A stretch of 42,455 nt of DNA from Rhodobacter sp. (lineage in GTDB: Bacteria > Pseudomonadota > Alphaproteobacteria > Rhodobacterales > Rhodobacteraceae). A program made the translations under genes and the position numbers. Position 1 is the stretch's first letter, and the number at the start of each line of letters is the position of its first letter. Location: assembly GCA_016704435.1 (NCBI GenBank), contig JADJAB010000005.1, positions 1 through 42,455 of the forward strand, given 5' to 3'. Positions 1-8,600 of this stretch are shown here, in pieces. The notes below the pieces were generated by a model. It searched no databases and was not told the DNA's origin. It saw nothing but the letters and a program-made list of their open reading frames with translations.

Positions 1-206
1 TAACACCGTCGAGGCTTCGGCCTGAACGCTCGTGAATGAGGGGACGTCCGGCCCTCCATCGCCCGCCCCAACCTCGCCCCCACAAGACACCCGCAAGCGC
101 TTGCGGCTGTCTCGCGCCGTTGCGATCATTCGGGCCCGGTTCCTTTAGGATTGTCCCGAACGGTGCGCCCATGGTCGCGCGCCTGCAACCTGCACGCAGA
201 AACTCC

Positions 207-1101
207 ATGCTGATCAACAAGCCGCTTCTCGATCTTGCCTTCAAGGGCTTCAAGGCGATCTACACCGACGCCCATCTTGCCGCCCCGTCCGAGTTCGAGA
301 AGATCGCCATGACGGTTCCCAGCGGCAGCCGTGACGAAAGCTATGGCTGGATCGGCAACCTTCCGGCGATGCGGGAATGGATCGGGCAACGGGTTGTCAA
401 CAACCTGTCGGCCTGGCTTCACCATCACGAACCGCAAGTTCGAACCTGACCGTTTGGTTGGCCGCGAAGATATCGAAGTTGACCGGCTGGGCACCTTCAA
501 GCCTGCCTTCGCCGAAATGGGCGGCATGGCCCGGCGTCACCCCGAGGAGCTGATCTTCGACCTGTTGAAGAACGGCTTCACCTCGCCCCTGCTTCGATGG
601 TCAGAACTTCTTTGACACCGATCATCCGGTGATCGGTGAAGACATCACCACAGTCCCCGGTTGCCAATACCGACGGCGGCGCGGGCGCGCCCTGGTTCTT
701 GCTGGACGTGTCGCGCGCGGTGCGCCGATCATCTGGCAGGAACGGGTGAAATATGAATTCCAGTCGCTCACCGATGACAGCGACGAAGAGGTCCTCTTCA
801 ATGACCGCTACATCTACGGCGTCCGGGCGCGGGTGAATGCGGGCTTCTCGCCTGTGGCAACTGGCCCGGGGATCGAAGCAGACGCTGGATGCCGCCAACT
901 ACGCCTCGGCACGCGCCCAGATGCAGGGCTTCCGGGCGGATGGTGGTCGCGTTCTGGGGGGTCAAGCCTTCGGTCCTGGTGGTGGCACCCAGCCTGGAAG
1001 AAGCGGCCCTCAAGCTGCTCAACTCCGGGAATGGCTCGGATGGCGAAACCGATCCCTGGAAGGGCACGGCGCAACTGATCGTCGCGCCCTGGCTGGCCTG
1101 A
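207..1101 (+). pseudogene. Mu-like prophage major head subunit gpT, decayed
   Basis: The pieces spell out a Mu gpT-type major capsid protein, but they are scattered over three forward frames. The N-terminal part, from the ATG, runs through residues resembling KIAM and YGWIGNLPAMREW. A second frame continues with FTITNRKFEPD and FKPAFAEMG. A third carries FFDTDHPVIGED, and later pieces contain FLLDVSRAV, IIWQERVKYEF and VAPSLEEAALKLLNSG. At least five frame changes are needed (near 415, 590, 655, 740 and 845-935), some of them in short G/C runs. In an intact phage this protein, about 300 residues long, forms the capsid shell. Here it cannot be made. The order gpT then gpI on the same strand is opposite to that in Mu. 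Identification is from motif recall and is firm; the exact boundaries are not. Confidence 0.8.
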
Positions 1102-1115
1102 GGCGGGGTGACCTG

Positions 1116-1950
1116 ATGCGCGGGCTGGCCGAGCCTCACGACCGCGCGCTGTCCCCGGCATTGATCTGCCGGTGGACTTCGAACACCGTCAACGACAAGC
1201 CGGAAGCACGACCCGGCGGGCCGGTGCCTGGCGCGCGGGCTGGATCAAGGAATTGCGCGCCGACGCATCCGGCCTCTGGCCTTGGTGGAATGGACCGCGA
1301 CCGCGCGCATGTGACCCGTGCGCAGGGAATACCGCTTTCTGTCGCCAAGCTTCCTTCACAACAAGGCGGGCCAGATCATGCGCCTGAAAGGCGCGGGCCT
1401 GGTCCATGGGCCCGAACCTCTACCTCACCGCCCTTGCCAGTCAGGAAGACCCGATGAAACCGATCCCGCCCGACACCGCCAAACCGGCCAGCCTGGCAGA
1501 GTTTGCCGCCGCCCTGGCCGCGTTGATCGGTCTGCCGCCCGAGACATCGCCGAATGATCTTCTGGCCGCGCTCAAGGCAAAGATCGAAGGCGAACCGGAC
1601 CCGGCCAGATATATGCCGGTTGCCGCCGTGCAATCCATGCTGGCGGGCCGGATGGAAGAGCGCCTGGCGCTGTCCGAAGAGCGGGCCGAAGAGAAAGCAA
1701 GCCGCGCCTTCAAGGACGGCTTCCTCTGGTCACGGCAATGAAGCCTTGGGCAAAGGCCTTGTGCCGGTCGGATGAGGCTGCCTTTGACGATTACCTTGCC
1801 AAATCCGGGCCGGTCTTCGCGCATCTCATGAAGCCGTCGCATGCCACTGGCACGCCGCCCCGCGCTTCGGCCTCTGAGGCCAGCGCATCCGATCTTGAGC
1901 GCGCCGTCTGCGAACAACTCGGGCTGAAACCCGGCTCGCTTATCGAATGA
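1116..1950 (+). pseudogene. Mu-like prophage protease/scaffold gpI, decayed and 5'-truncated
   Basis: The recognisable part begins near 1160 with IDLPVDFEHRQ, the conserved stretch of Mu gpI-like proteases. It continues in other frames with AGWIKELRADASGLW, VEWT, YRFLSPSFLHNKAGQIMRLKGAGLV and PNLYLTALA. The C-terminal half (an acidic, glutamate-rich scaffold-like region from about 1454 to 1950) is nearly readable, with one frame change near 1740 before AFDDYLAKSGPVF and CEQLGLKPGS. The usual N-terminal stretch of roughly 75 residues is missing. In a phage, gpI matures the head and its C-terminal part acts as scaffold. It follows the gpT remnant with almost no gap. No gene can be supported in 1951-2158. 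Confidence 0.72.
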
Positions 1951-2158
1951 GGCATGGACCGGGTGCTGGCCCACCCGGTTCCTGACTCGTGTGGCGGGTT
2001 AGCATGGCCCGCCGCACCAACGGTCCGCGCCCGTCCCTGTTCCTGGTTGCGGGCGGGCGCGGATCACCCCGAAGGTTTATGAGGTTCCCCGCCCGTGCCC
2101 CAAGCCCGCTTCCCGCCCGCCCGATGCCGCGCGCAACCGCCCAAGGCTCGCGCCCCCA

Positions 2159-2454
2159 TGTGGAATGCCTGGGGCCGAGCTGGCCGTCCGCTTCCTTCTG
2201 GCCTATGGCGGGGCCGAGCTTTACCTTGCCTCGGGTCCGAAGGCCGCAGCGCAGTTGAAGCCCTGGTCGGCCCTGAAGCCGTCGCCCGCATGGCTGATCA
2301 CTACCAGCTCGGGCAGCGCGTCCGGGTTCCGCTGGCGCGGCAAGGGCTGGCCCGGATGCTGCACTGGCAGGACAATTCCACCGCCGAAGCCGCCCGCACC
2401 ATCCGCGCGTCGGACGTGTCGCTGCGCGCCCGGATCAAGACGGGATGGGGATGA
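2159..2454 (+). pseudogene. Mor-like phage transcriptional activator fragment
   Basis: One frame gives LAVRFLLAYGGAELYLASG. The overlapping frame continues with EALVGPEAVARMADHYQLG, RVRVPLARQGLARML and a helix-turn-helix-like end, AEAARTIRASDVSLRARI. This resembles the Mor/C family that activates the middle and late operons of Mu-like phages, which have a short beta-strand region followed by an HTH. A frame change near 2255 breaks it. The family assignment is tentative, because small HTH proteins of Mu-like phages look alike. The position beside gpT and gpI pieces supports a phage origin. Confidence 0.45.
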
Positions 2455-2481
2455 TCGGCTTCGTCGCACTGTTGCATTGCC

Positions 2482-2801
2482 ATGGCTGACCGCCCCGACC
2501 CGCGCGCGCTGGCACGGGATGCCATTGCCGGACTGGACGCCGCCCGCCAGGCCCCGTTGAAGGCGCTTCGAACGCCGCCACCTGGCGCGCCGCGCATCGC
2601 CCCGGAAGGCTGACGCCGATCGAAGCCGACCCCGAGCTTCGCGCCTACATCGCCGCCCGGATTGACCGGCTCACCTTCGAAGAAGTCATCGCCGAAGTCA
2701 GGGCCAGCTTCCCGCCCGAGCGCCCGACCTCATGCTCCGCCCCGCACCGCTGGTGGCACCGGACCGGCAAATTCGCCGCCACCGCAATCGCCAAATCCTA
2801 G
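2482..2801 (+). pseudogene. Small phage HTH-like protein, frameshifted
   Basis: A short start (MADRPDPRALARDAIAGLD) runs into a stop at 2611-2613. Another frame continues with AAHRPGRLTPIEADPEL, RAYIAARIDRLTFEEVIAEV and a C-terminal APHRWWH. Small proteins with this layout, a helical HTH-like segment ending in a tryptophan-rich HRWW motif, occur in Mu-like prophages of Rhodobacteraceae. One frameshift near 2560-2610 would join the parts into a protein of about 105 residues. The function is not known to me. It marks the right edge of the recognisable prophage; no clean terminal repeat was seen between 2802 and 2957. Confidence 0.45.
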
Positions 2802-2957
2802 CTGATTTCGCCTAATTTCGGATATCGGCGGCTGTGCTCAGCCGTTCCGAGATAGTTGGTTACGTTCCGGGAGAGATGGTTACACAACAACAGCCAGTGG
2901 CCTTGCCCTGCCCTTGCCCGCCTCGTAAGGTTTGCCGCGATGGAACGGAGGACTGGC

Positions 2958-3833
2958 ATGGATATCCGGACGGTGGGGATCGTCGGCGCGGGGCAGATGG
3001 GCAACGGCATCGCCCATGTCTTTGCGCTGGCAGGCTATGACGTGCTTCTGACCGACATCAGCGAAGACAGCCTGCAAAAGGCGCTGGCCACCATCGACAA
3101 GAACCTTGAACGCCAGGTCTCGCGCGGCAAGATCAGTGCCGAGGAAAAGGCCGCAGCGCAGGCCCGCATCCGGACCACCCTGAAGCTGGCCGATCTGGGG
3201 CCGACCGATCTGGTGATCGAGGCGGCGACGGAACGCGAGACGGTAAAACAGGCGATCTTCGAGGATCTGCTGCCGCATCTGAAGCCGACCACGATCCTGA
3301 CCTCGAACACCTCGTCGATTTCCATCACCCGGCTCGCCAGCAGGACCGACCGGCCCGAGAAATTCATGGGCTTTCACTTCATGAACCCGGTGCCGGTGAT
3401 GCAGCTGGTCGAACTGATCCGCGGCATTGCCACCGATCAGGATACCTGGGTAACCCTGCACGAGGTGGTGAAGAAGTTGGGCAAGACCGCGGCGAGTGCC
3501 GAGGATTTCCCGGCCTTCATTGTCAACCGCATCCTGATGCCGATGATCAACGAGGCGGTCTATACGCTCTATGAAGGCGTCGGCTCGGTCAAATCCATCG
3601 ACGAATCGCTGAAGCTGGGGGCCAACCATCCGATGGGGCCGCTGGAACTGGCCGATTTCATCGGGCTGGACACCTGCCTTGCCATCATGAACGTGCTGCA
3701 CGAAGGGCTGGCCGATACCAAATACCGGCCCTGCCCGCTGCTGACGAAATATGTCGAGGCCGGCTGGCTGGGCCGAAAGACGCAGCGGGGCTTTTACGAT
3801 TACCGGGGCGAGACGCCGGTGCCGACGCGCTGA
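2958..3833 (+). CDS. hbd: 3-hydroxybutyryl-CoA dehydrogenase
   Basis: This 291-residue cytoplasmic NAD(P)-dependent enzyme interconverts (S)-3-hydroxybutyryl-CoA and acetoacetyl-CoA. It begins with a Rossmann dinucleotide fold (VGIVGAGQMGNGIAHVFA, residues 6-23) and carries the family signature FHFMNPVPVM around residues 137-146, which includes the catalytic His. The C-terminal helical domain contains FPAFIVNRILMPMINEA and ANHPMGPLELADFIGLD. The length is usual for the family. The ATG at 2958 is chosen because GGAGG sits six bases upstream and the fold starts at once; longer upstream starts add unrelated residues. It stands alone, with prophage debris to the left and a convergent gene to the right. 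With mcd in the same window it fits acetyl-CoA assimilation or polyhydroxybutyrate turnover. Confidence 0.93.
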   Translation: MDIRTVGIVGAGQMGNGIAHVFALAGYDVLLTDISEDSLQKALATIDKNLERQVSRGKISAEEKAAAQARIRTTLKLADLGPTDLVIEAATERETVKQAIFEDLLPHLKPTTILTSNTSSISITRLASRTDRPEKFMGFHFMNPVPVMQLVELIRGIATDQDTWVTLHEVVKKLGKTAASAEDFPAFIVNRILMPMINEAVYTLYEGVGSVKSIDESLKLGANHPMGPLELADFIGLDTCLAIMNVLHEGLADTKYRPCPLLTKYVEAGWLGRKTQRGFYDYRGETPVPTR

Positions 3834-3899
3834 CCCGCCTCTTCCTGCGCTTCGCCTCGCATCGGGATTTCACGCCACGACGAGACGCGCAGGAGAAGT

Positions 3900-4802
3900 T
3901 CACCTTCCTAGGGACAGCGTATGCTCGCGCAGCCAGGCCAGGAAGCCGCGCGGGTTGCCATCCCAGTTCTTCAGTTCATCCGACAGGATCGGCGCGCCGA
4001 TATGCGGGCGCTGCGGCTTGAACAGGGCGCGCTTGATCTCGTAAAGCAGCAGGCCCTGTCGCAGCGTGTCGCTCAGCTTGTTGGCGATCAGGAAGGTGCG
4101 GCTGTTCTGGCCGGTGAATCGCATCGGCAGGATGGTCGCGCCCGAGGATTTCACGATCTTGTGGGTGAAGAGGTTCCACTCGCCCTCCACCGCAGGGCCC
4201 CACCAGCCCTCCGACATCGCCACCTTGCCGGCGGGAAAGACGATGATCACCCCGCCGTTCTTCAGATGCGCGATGGTGTCGACACGCATCTGCAGACCAA
4301 GTTCGCGGGCGTTCTTCTCGTGCGGGAAGGGCACCGGGATCATGAATTCCTCGACCTCGGGAATGCCGGTCAGCAAGGACCGCGTCAGGATCTTGAAATC
4401 CGACCGGACCCGGTTGACGATCTCGGCCATCACCATGCCGTCGACCAGCCCGTGCGGATGGTTCGCCACCACCACCACCGGGCCGGTGGCCGGGATGCGG
4501 GCGATCTCTTCGGCAGGCGTGTCGATGCGGATTCCCATGTGGCGGATCGCCTTGGGCCAGAATGGTGCCCCGAAAGGCGCGCCGGATTTCTCGAAACTGC
4601 GGATCAGGCGCAGCAACTGCACCTTTGCGGTCAGCCATTCGATGGTGCGGATCGTGTTTGCCTTGGCCGGGTTCGAGAACGTCCCCGCGTAGGAAAGTCG
4701 CCGCATGTCATAGGGACGGTCCACCTTGGCCGGTGCCTGCGTCGGCGCCTCGGCGCCCGCGATCTGCGACTGTTCGGTCAAGAAAGGCCCCGCCTTACCC
4801 AT
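3900..4802 (-). CDS. PlsC-type lysophospholipid acyltransferase family protein
   Basis: A protein of 300 residues related to glycerophosphate/lysophospholipid acyltransferases that transfer acyl chains at the inner membrane. The acyltransferase core starts near residue 100 with VVVVANHPHGLVDG (about 109-122), the counterpart of the NHX4D catalytic motif, although the second His to Asp spacing is shorter. FPAGKVAMSEGWWG (about 189-202) corresponds to the FPEG block, with Ala in place of Glu. There is no clear N-terminal membrane anchor. It could also be an ornithine-lipid O-acyltransferase (OlsA-like); the substrate cannot be read from the sequence. It is convergent with hbd and lies upstream, in its own direction, of nothing in the PTS block. 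The ATG at 4802 has a weak ribosome site; an internal ATG at 4706 is possible. Confidence 0.8.
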   Translation of the reverse strand: MGKAGPFLTEQSQIAGAEAPTQAPAKVDRPYDMRRLSYAGTFSNPAKANTIRTIEWLTAKVQLLRLIRSFEKSGAPFGAPFWPKAIRHMGIRIDTPAEEIARIPATGPVVVVANHPHGLVDGMVMAEIVNRVRSDFKILTRSLLTGIPEVEEFMIPVPFPHEKNARELGLQMRVDTIAHLKNGGVIIVFPAGKVAMSEGWWGPAVEGEWNLFTHKIVKSSGATILPMRFTGQNSRTFLIANKLSDTLRQGLLLYEIKRALFKPQRPHIGAPILSDELKNWDGNPRGFLAWLREHTLSLGR

Positions 4803-4850
4803 GCGCCCCGCGGGCCGAAAGGTGTTCGGACGCGGTCTATGCGATATGCC

Positions 4851-5120
4851 TCAATAATCCTCTCCGAACCTCGCCGCAACAAGCGCTTCCAGCGCATCGG
4901 CGAGTTTCTCCGCTTGCGGACCGCTGATGGCGACGTCGATCGCGGTCCCGCGAGAGGCGGCAAGCATCAGAAGACCCATGATCGAATCCCCCGAAACCTC
5001 CATCCCGTCCTTCATCACCAGCGCGCGGGCGTCATGCGCCTCGACCACTTCGACGAACTTGGCGCTGGCCCGCGCGTGCAGGCCTTTTTCGTTGATGATG
5101 CGGAAGGTTCTGCTGGTCAT
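4851..5120 (-). CDS. HPr family phosphocarrier protein
   Basis: This 89-residue HPr protein carries phosphate from enzyme I to EIIA proteins. The active His15 is in GLHARASAKF, and the regulatory serine region is near SGDSIMGLLMLAAS (about residues 43-56), the site expected to be phosphorylated by HprK. It lies nine bases after the EIIA gene, as the last gene of a minus-strand run ChvI-ChvG-HprK-RapZ-EIIA-HPr. With a mannose-type EIIA and HprK but no sugar-specific EIIB/EIIC here, it belongs to the incomplete, regulatory PTS typical of alphaproteobacteria. The names ptsH and npr (ptsO) are both used for such proteins. Confidence 0.93.
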   Translation of the reverse strand: MTSRTFRIINEKGLHARASAKFVEVVEAHDARALVMKDGMEVSGDSIMGLLMLAASRGTAIDVAISGPQAEKLADALEALVAARFGEDY

Positions 5121-5129
5121 GTCCTGCCC

Positions 5130-5525
5130 TCAGGCCCCGCCGCCAAGGTCAAGGCTGTTTATGTACTTGCGCCCCGCATCGAGGGCTGCGGCAACCGCAT
5201 CGGGCACAGTCATGTCGCGCGACTTCGCCAGCTTGATCAGCATCGGCAGATTCGCGCCGTAAAGAATGCGGCGACCGGATGTCGCACAGGCCGGAAGCGA
5301 CAGGTTGGAGGGGCTTCCGCCGAACATGTCGGTCACTACCACCACGCCCTGGCCCTGATCTACCGCGTTTGCGGCGTCGATGATCTCGGTCTGTTTGGCG
5401 TCGCGGTCGTGCACATCCTCGATGGCGATGGCGCGCATCCCTTCCTGCTTGCCCACGACATGCTCGACCGCGGAAAGATATTCCCGCGCCAGCCCTCCAT
5501 GAGCGACGATGACGATCCCGATCAA
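5130..5525 (-). CDS. PTS mannose-type EIIA (ManX-like) protein
   Basis: A protein of 131 residues with the EIIA-Man fold. The phosphorylated His is His9 in IVIVAHGGLA, and the conserved core VVVVTDMFGGSPSNLSLP spans about residues 61-78. It accepts phosphate from HPr. Because no EIIB or EIIC gene is next to it, it probably serves regulation rather than sugar uptake. The start ATG overlaps the end of rapZ by four bases, which indicates translational coupling. The HPr gene follows at nine bases. The length is normal for a stand-alone EIIA of this class. Confidence 0.92.
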   Translation of the reverse strand: MIGIVIVAHGGLAREYLSAVEHVVGKQEGMRAIAIEDVHDRDAKQTEIIDAANAVDQGQGVVVVTDMFGGSPSNLSLPACATSGRRILYGANLPMLIKLAKSRDMTVPDAVAAALDAGRKYINSLDLGGGA

Positions 5526-6433
5526 GCGCCAGACACCTTGTCAGCTGGGGCTGTTGTCGAGCCCTTGCGTTCCAGTTCCCGGTGACGTTTTGACACCGGC
5601 CAGCCGGCATCTGCAAGGGCTGCGCCCAGCATTTCCGCAACGGCAACCGACCGGTGTTGCCCTCCGGTGCAGCCAAAGCCGATCGACAGATGCGCCTTGC
5701 CTTCCTCCAGATGTGCCGGAAGCAGCATCAACAGCAGGTCGCGCAACCGGCGGAAGAAGTCCTCGAACCGCGGATCGGCCCGGACGAATGCCATCACGCC
5801 GGCGTCGCGCCCGTCCAGCGGACGCAGGGCGGCATCCCAATGGGGATTCGCCAGGAAGCGGCAGTCGAAGATCATGTCGACGCCCCGCGGCACGCCACGC
5901 TTGTAGCTGAAGGACTGCACCGAAACGGCCAGCCGCCCGGTCGTGCCGGGGTCGAACCAGCGCGCGATTTCGGCCTTCAGGTCGTGCGGGCTGAGGTCGC
6001 TGGTGTCGATCAGGTGGTCCGCCCTGACACGGATCGGCGCCAGCAGGTCGATCTCGCGCTCGATCCCTTCGGTCGGGGTTTCGGCCGGGGCCAGGGGGTG
6101 ACGTCGGCGGGTTTCGGAAAAGCGCCGGATCAGTTCGGCCGGGGCGCAATCCAGGTACAGCACCTCCAGGCTGACGCGGGGGTCGCGGGTCAGGCTGTCG
6201 ATCAGTTCGATCAGCGCGGTGGTATTGAAATCGCGGTTGCGCACGTCCAGACCCAGCGCGATGGGGCGGCCCAGCGGCGGCCCGTCCATCAGGCGCGGGA
6301 CCAGCGACAGCGGGATGTTGTCGATCCCCTCATAGCCCAGATCCTCCAGCATGTGGATCGCCGTCGACCGCCCGGCGCCCGACGGGCCGGTGATCAGGAC
6401 AAGACGATGTTCCTGTGTGGGATCTGCGGTCAT
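5522..6433 (-). CDS. rapZ: RNase adapter protein RapZ
   Basis: A 303-residue P-loop protein of the RapZ/YvcJ family. In enterobacteria RapZ guides RNase E to small RNAs that control amino-sugar synthesis; in alphaproteobacteria the target is less clear. The P-loop is GPSGAGRS (about residues 16-23), with Arg where most family members have Lys. Further marks are YEGIDNIPLSLVPRL (about 34-48), the SYKRG block (about 190) and the C-terminal IGFGCTGGQHRSV near residue 265. The ATG at 6433 is preferred over an upstream GTG at 6457 because GAAGGG precedes it and it follows hprK by only seven bases. It overlaps the EIIA gene. The C-terminal nucleotide/metabolite-binding domain appears complete. Confidence 0.93.
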   Translation of the reverse strand: MTADPTQEHRLVLITGPSGAGRSTAIHMLEDLGYEGIDNIPLSLVPRLMDGPPLGRPIALGLDVRNRDFNTTALIELIDSLTRDPRVSLEVLYLDCAPAELIRRFSETRRRHPLAPAETPTEGIEREIDLLAPIRVRADHLIDTSDLSPHDLKAEIARWFDPGTTGRLAVSVQSFSYKRGVPRGVDMIFDCRFLANPHWDAALRPLDGRDAGVMAFVRADPRFEDFFRRLRDLLLMLLPAHLEEGKAHLSIGFGCTGGQHRSVAVAEMLGAALADAGWPVSKRHRELERKGSTTAPADKVSGA

Positions 6434-6440
6434 GCGCCCT

Positions 6441-6875
6441 TCAGCTTTGCCGTCCACCCCGAAGATAGAGCATCAGTGCGGCAGTAAAATGGTCATTCTG
6501 CACGCGCAGCACAAGCGGCAGGCTGCAACCGAGGATCGTGATCGCGCGGTGGGGTGGCAGGCGCTGATCCTCGTCTTGCGACAGATCGGCGACCAATGCC
6601 ACTTGTGCCATGTCCAGCGGGTCCGCCCGCAGCAGGCCAAGGCCGCGCGCCTCGATCAATCCGCGGATCGCCGGGGCAGGGCAGCGCGCGACCAGGCCGC
6701 CGGGCACAACCTGTACCGCAGTCCAGTCGTCGGACACCAGCCTTGCGCCAAGCGCCATCAATTGCAGCGCCAGGGCGGACTTTCCGGCGCCTGAAGGGCC
6801 AGTGATCAAGAGCGCCCGACCGTCCACGGCCACGCAGGAGGCGTGAAGGATTTCGGTGTCGCCTGCCGGCGTCAC
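6441..6875 (-). CDS. hprK: HPr kinase/phosphorylase, short alphaproteobacterial form
   Basis: A protein of 144 residues corresponding only to the C-terminal catalytic domain of HprK; full-length Gram-positive HprK is about 310 residues. It phosphorylates and dephosphorylates the serine of HPr. The Walker A motif GPSGAGKSALALQLM is at residues 26-40. The LVSDDWTAV stretch (about 46-54) and PAIRGLIEARGLGLL (about 68-82), the family signature, are both present. The GTG start at 6875 lies ten bases after chvG ends, and the gene is followed by rapZ. Loss of the N-terminal domain is common in alphaproteobacteria and is not a truncation special to this strain. Its place after chvG suggests joint control of envelope and carbon signals. 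Confidence 0.9.
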   Translation of the reverse strand: MTPAGDTEILHASCVAVDGRALLITGPSGAGKSALALQLMALGARLVSDDWTAVQVVPGGLVARCPAPAIRGLIEARGLGLLRADPLDMAQVALVADLSQDEDQRLPPHRAITILGCSLPLVLRVQNDHFTAALMLYLRGGRQS

Positions 6876-6885
6876 GCCCGCGCCA

Positions 6886-8580
6886 TCAGACGGGGAGGCC
6901 GACCACGAAGCGGGCTCCCAAGGGCTCGCTTGTCACGTCGGCGGCGGTGGGGCGGATGTTCTCTGCCCAGATCACGCCGCCATGCGCCTCGACGATCTGC
7001 TTCGAGATCGCCAGGCCGAGACCCGAATGGTTGCCGAAATCGCCTGACGGGCGTTCGGAATAGAACCGCTTGAACACCTTGGTCAGCGCCTGTTCGGGGA
7101 TGCCGGGGCCGGTATCTTCCACCACGACCAGCACGCGGTTGTCGCGCCGCCGCGCCCAGACGCGCACCGCGTCGCCATCCTCGCAAAACGAGATCGCGTT
7201 GGTGATCAGGTTGACGAAGACCTGCGCCAGCCGCGCCTCAAGGCCGCGGATCGTGATTGGTTCGGCGGGAAGGTCGATGATGAAATCCACGCCCTTTTCC
7301 GCTGCTTGCTGGCCCAGATACTGACCCAGATTCGACAGTGTCTTCATCAGGTTGAACGATTCCTCGTCCTCCTTGACCAGTTCGGAGTCCAACCGCGAGG
7401 CGTTGGAGATGTCACTGACCAGACGGTCCAGGCGGCGCACGTCATGCTCGATCACGTCCAGAAGTTTCTCGCGCTGTTCTTCCTTCTTGACGAAGCGCAT
7501 GCTGCCCACGGCCGAACGCAGAGAGGCCAGCGGGTTCTTGATCTCATGCGCCACATCGGCGGCGAATTGTTCGTTGGCGTCGATCCGGTCATACAGCGCC
7601 GCCACCATGCCGCGCATCGCGACTGACAGGCGCCCGATCTCGTCGGGCCGCGCCGCAAGGTCGGGGATGCGCACCCTGCCGGGGCTGACCTTGCGGTTGT
7701 CGCGGTCGCGCCCGACTTCGGCCGCGGCGGCCAGGTCCGACAGCGGATTGGCGATGGTCGAGGCCAGCACGAGGCTGAGACCCAGCGACACCAGCAGTGC
7801 CACGACGAACATCTGCAGGATCTGTTCGCGTTCATAGCGCACGAGGCGGTCGATCTCACCCTCGGCCGAGGTCAGCGCAATCACGCCCATCACTTCGCCA
7901 GCCGACCAGATCGGCGTGCCGACGGAGAACAGCGTTCCGCCATCGGCATCGCGCCCGGTGTGCGAGCCGGTCTCGCCCGCCCGCGCGGCGGGAAAGACCT
8001 TGCGGGCCAGACTGGGACCGTCGATTTTTGCAGGCTGATCGGCGCCGAAGCTCAGGATGCTGGAAACGCCGGTCCAGACCGCATTCAGGAAATCGGTGAT
8101 CACGGTGGATCTCACGCCGCCGGGCGTATCGCCTTCGGTCAGCGGCGGGCCGACGCGGCTGGCGACCAGGCCGCCCGCCGGATCGAAAACAAACGCCTCT
8201 ACGCCCGCGCCCAAGTCTACCCGACCCAGCGCGGCGGCGTAGTCGAAGCCGGGCGTCGAGGGTTGGATCTGCGCTTCGAACACATCGGCGATCAGTTCCG
8301 CCTCGCGGATCAGCCCGGCTTCGCGTTGCAGCACCAGGCTGTCGCGGAACGGGTTCAGGAACAGCACGCCGGCAACCAGGATCACCAGCGCCATCATGTT
8401 GAAGATGATGATCTTGCGCGCCAGCGGGCTGCGGTTCAGCGAAACCAGGCCGCCGCGGGTGCGGGTTTCGCGCAGGCCTTCGACCGTGGCATCGGGTGAA
8501 ACCCAGTCTTCACCCAGAAGGACCTCTCCGGTCTTTCTGGGTCGCGGGTCATCCATGACGATGCGCGGCGCGGCGGTCAT
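6886..8580 (-). CDS. chvG: Sensor histidine kinase ChvG (ExoS-type)
   Basis: A 564-residue membrane sensor kinase. There is a cytoplasmic N-tail, TM1 at about residues 56-76, a periplasmic sensor of about 175 residues, TM2 at about 255-273 and a HAMP-like linker. The H-box ADVAHEIKNPLASLRSAV has the phospho-acceptor His345. The N-box is LITNAISF (about 458-465), and the ATP-lid motifs are DTGPGIP (489-495) and GLGLAI (520-525). ChvG is known in rhizobia and relatives to respond to acid or envelope stress together with periplasmic ExoR, and it phosphorylates ChvI. It lies 20 bases downstream of chvI and is followed by hprK. The layout with divergent pckA is shared with other alphaproteobacteria. 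No exoR is in the window. Confidence 0.94.
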   Translation of the reverse strand: MTAAPRIVMDDPRPRKTGEVLLGEDWVSPDATVEGLRETRTRGGLVSLNRSPLARKIIIFNMMALVILVAGVLFLNPFRDSLVLQREAGLIREAELIADVFEAQIQPSTPGFDYAAALGRVDLGAGVEAFVFDPAGGLVASRVGPPLTEGDTPGGVRSTVITDFLNAVWTGVSSILSFGADQPAKIDGPSLARKVFPAARAGETGSHTGRDADGGTLFSVGTPIWSAGEVMGVIALTSAEGEIDRLVRYEREQILQMFVVALLVSLGLSLVLASTIANPLSDLAAAAEVGRDRDNRKVSPGRVRIPDLAARPDEIGRLSVAMRGMVAALYDRIDANEQFAADVAHEIKNPLASLRSAVGSMRFVKKEEQREKLLDVIEHDVRRLDRLVSDISNASRLDSELVKEDEESFNLMKTLSNLGQYLGQQAAEKGVDFIIDLPAEPITIRGLEARLAQVFVNLITNAISFCEDGDAVRVWARRRDNRVLVVVEDTGPGIPEQALTKVFKRFYSERPSGDFGNHSGLGLAISKQIVEAHGGVIWAENIRPTAADVTSEPLGARFVVGLPV

Positions 8581-8600
8581 TCAGCTGAATCCCCAGGCCA

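Noticed and set aside
2794..2957. A Mu-type right end with target duplication
   Set aside because: Short near-repeats (GTTGGTTAC, ATGGTTACA) are present, but no clear end motif or five-base duplication can be set without the left end.
3921..5585. A 554-codon open frame on the plus strand
   Set aside because: It is a mirror of the acyltransferase, HPr and EIIA genes on the minus strand. It has no recognisable domain, and high GC leaves long false frames.
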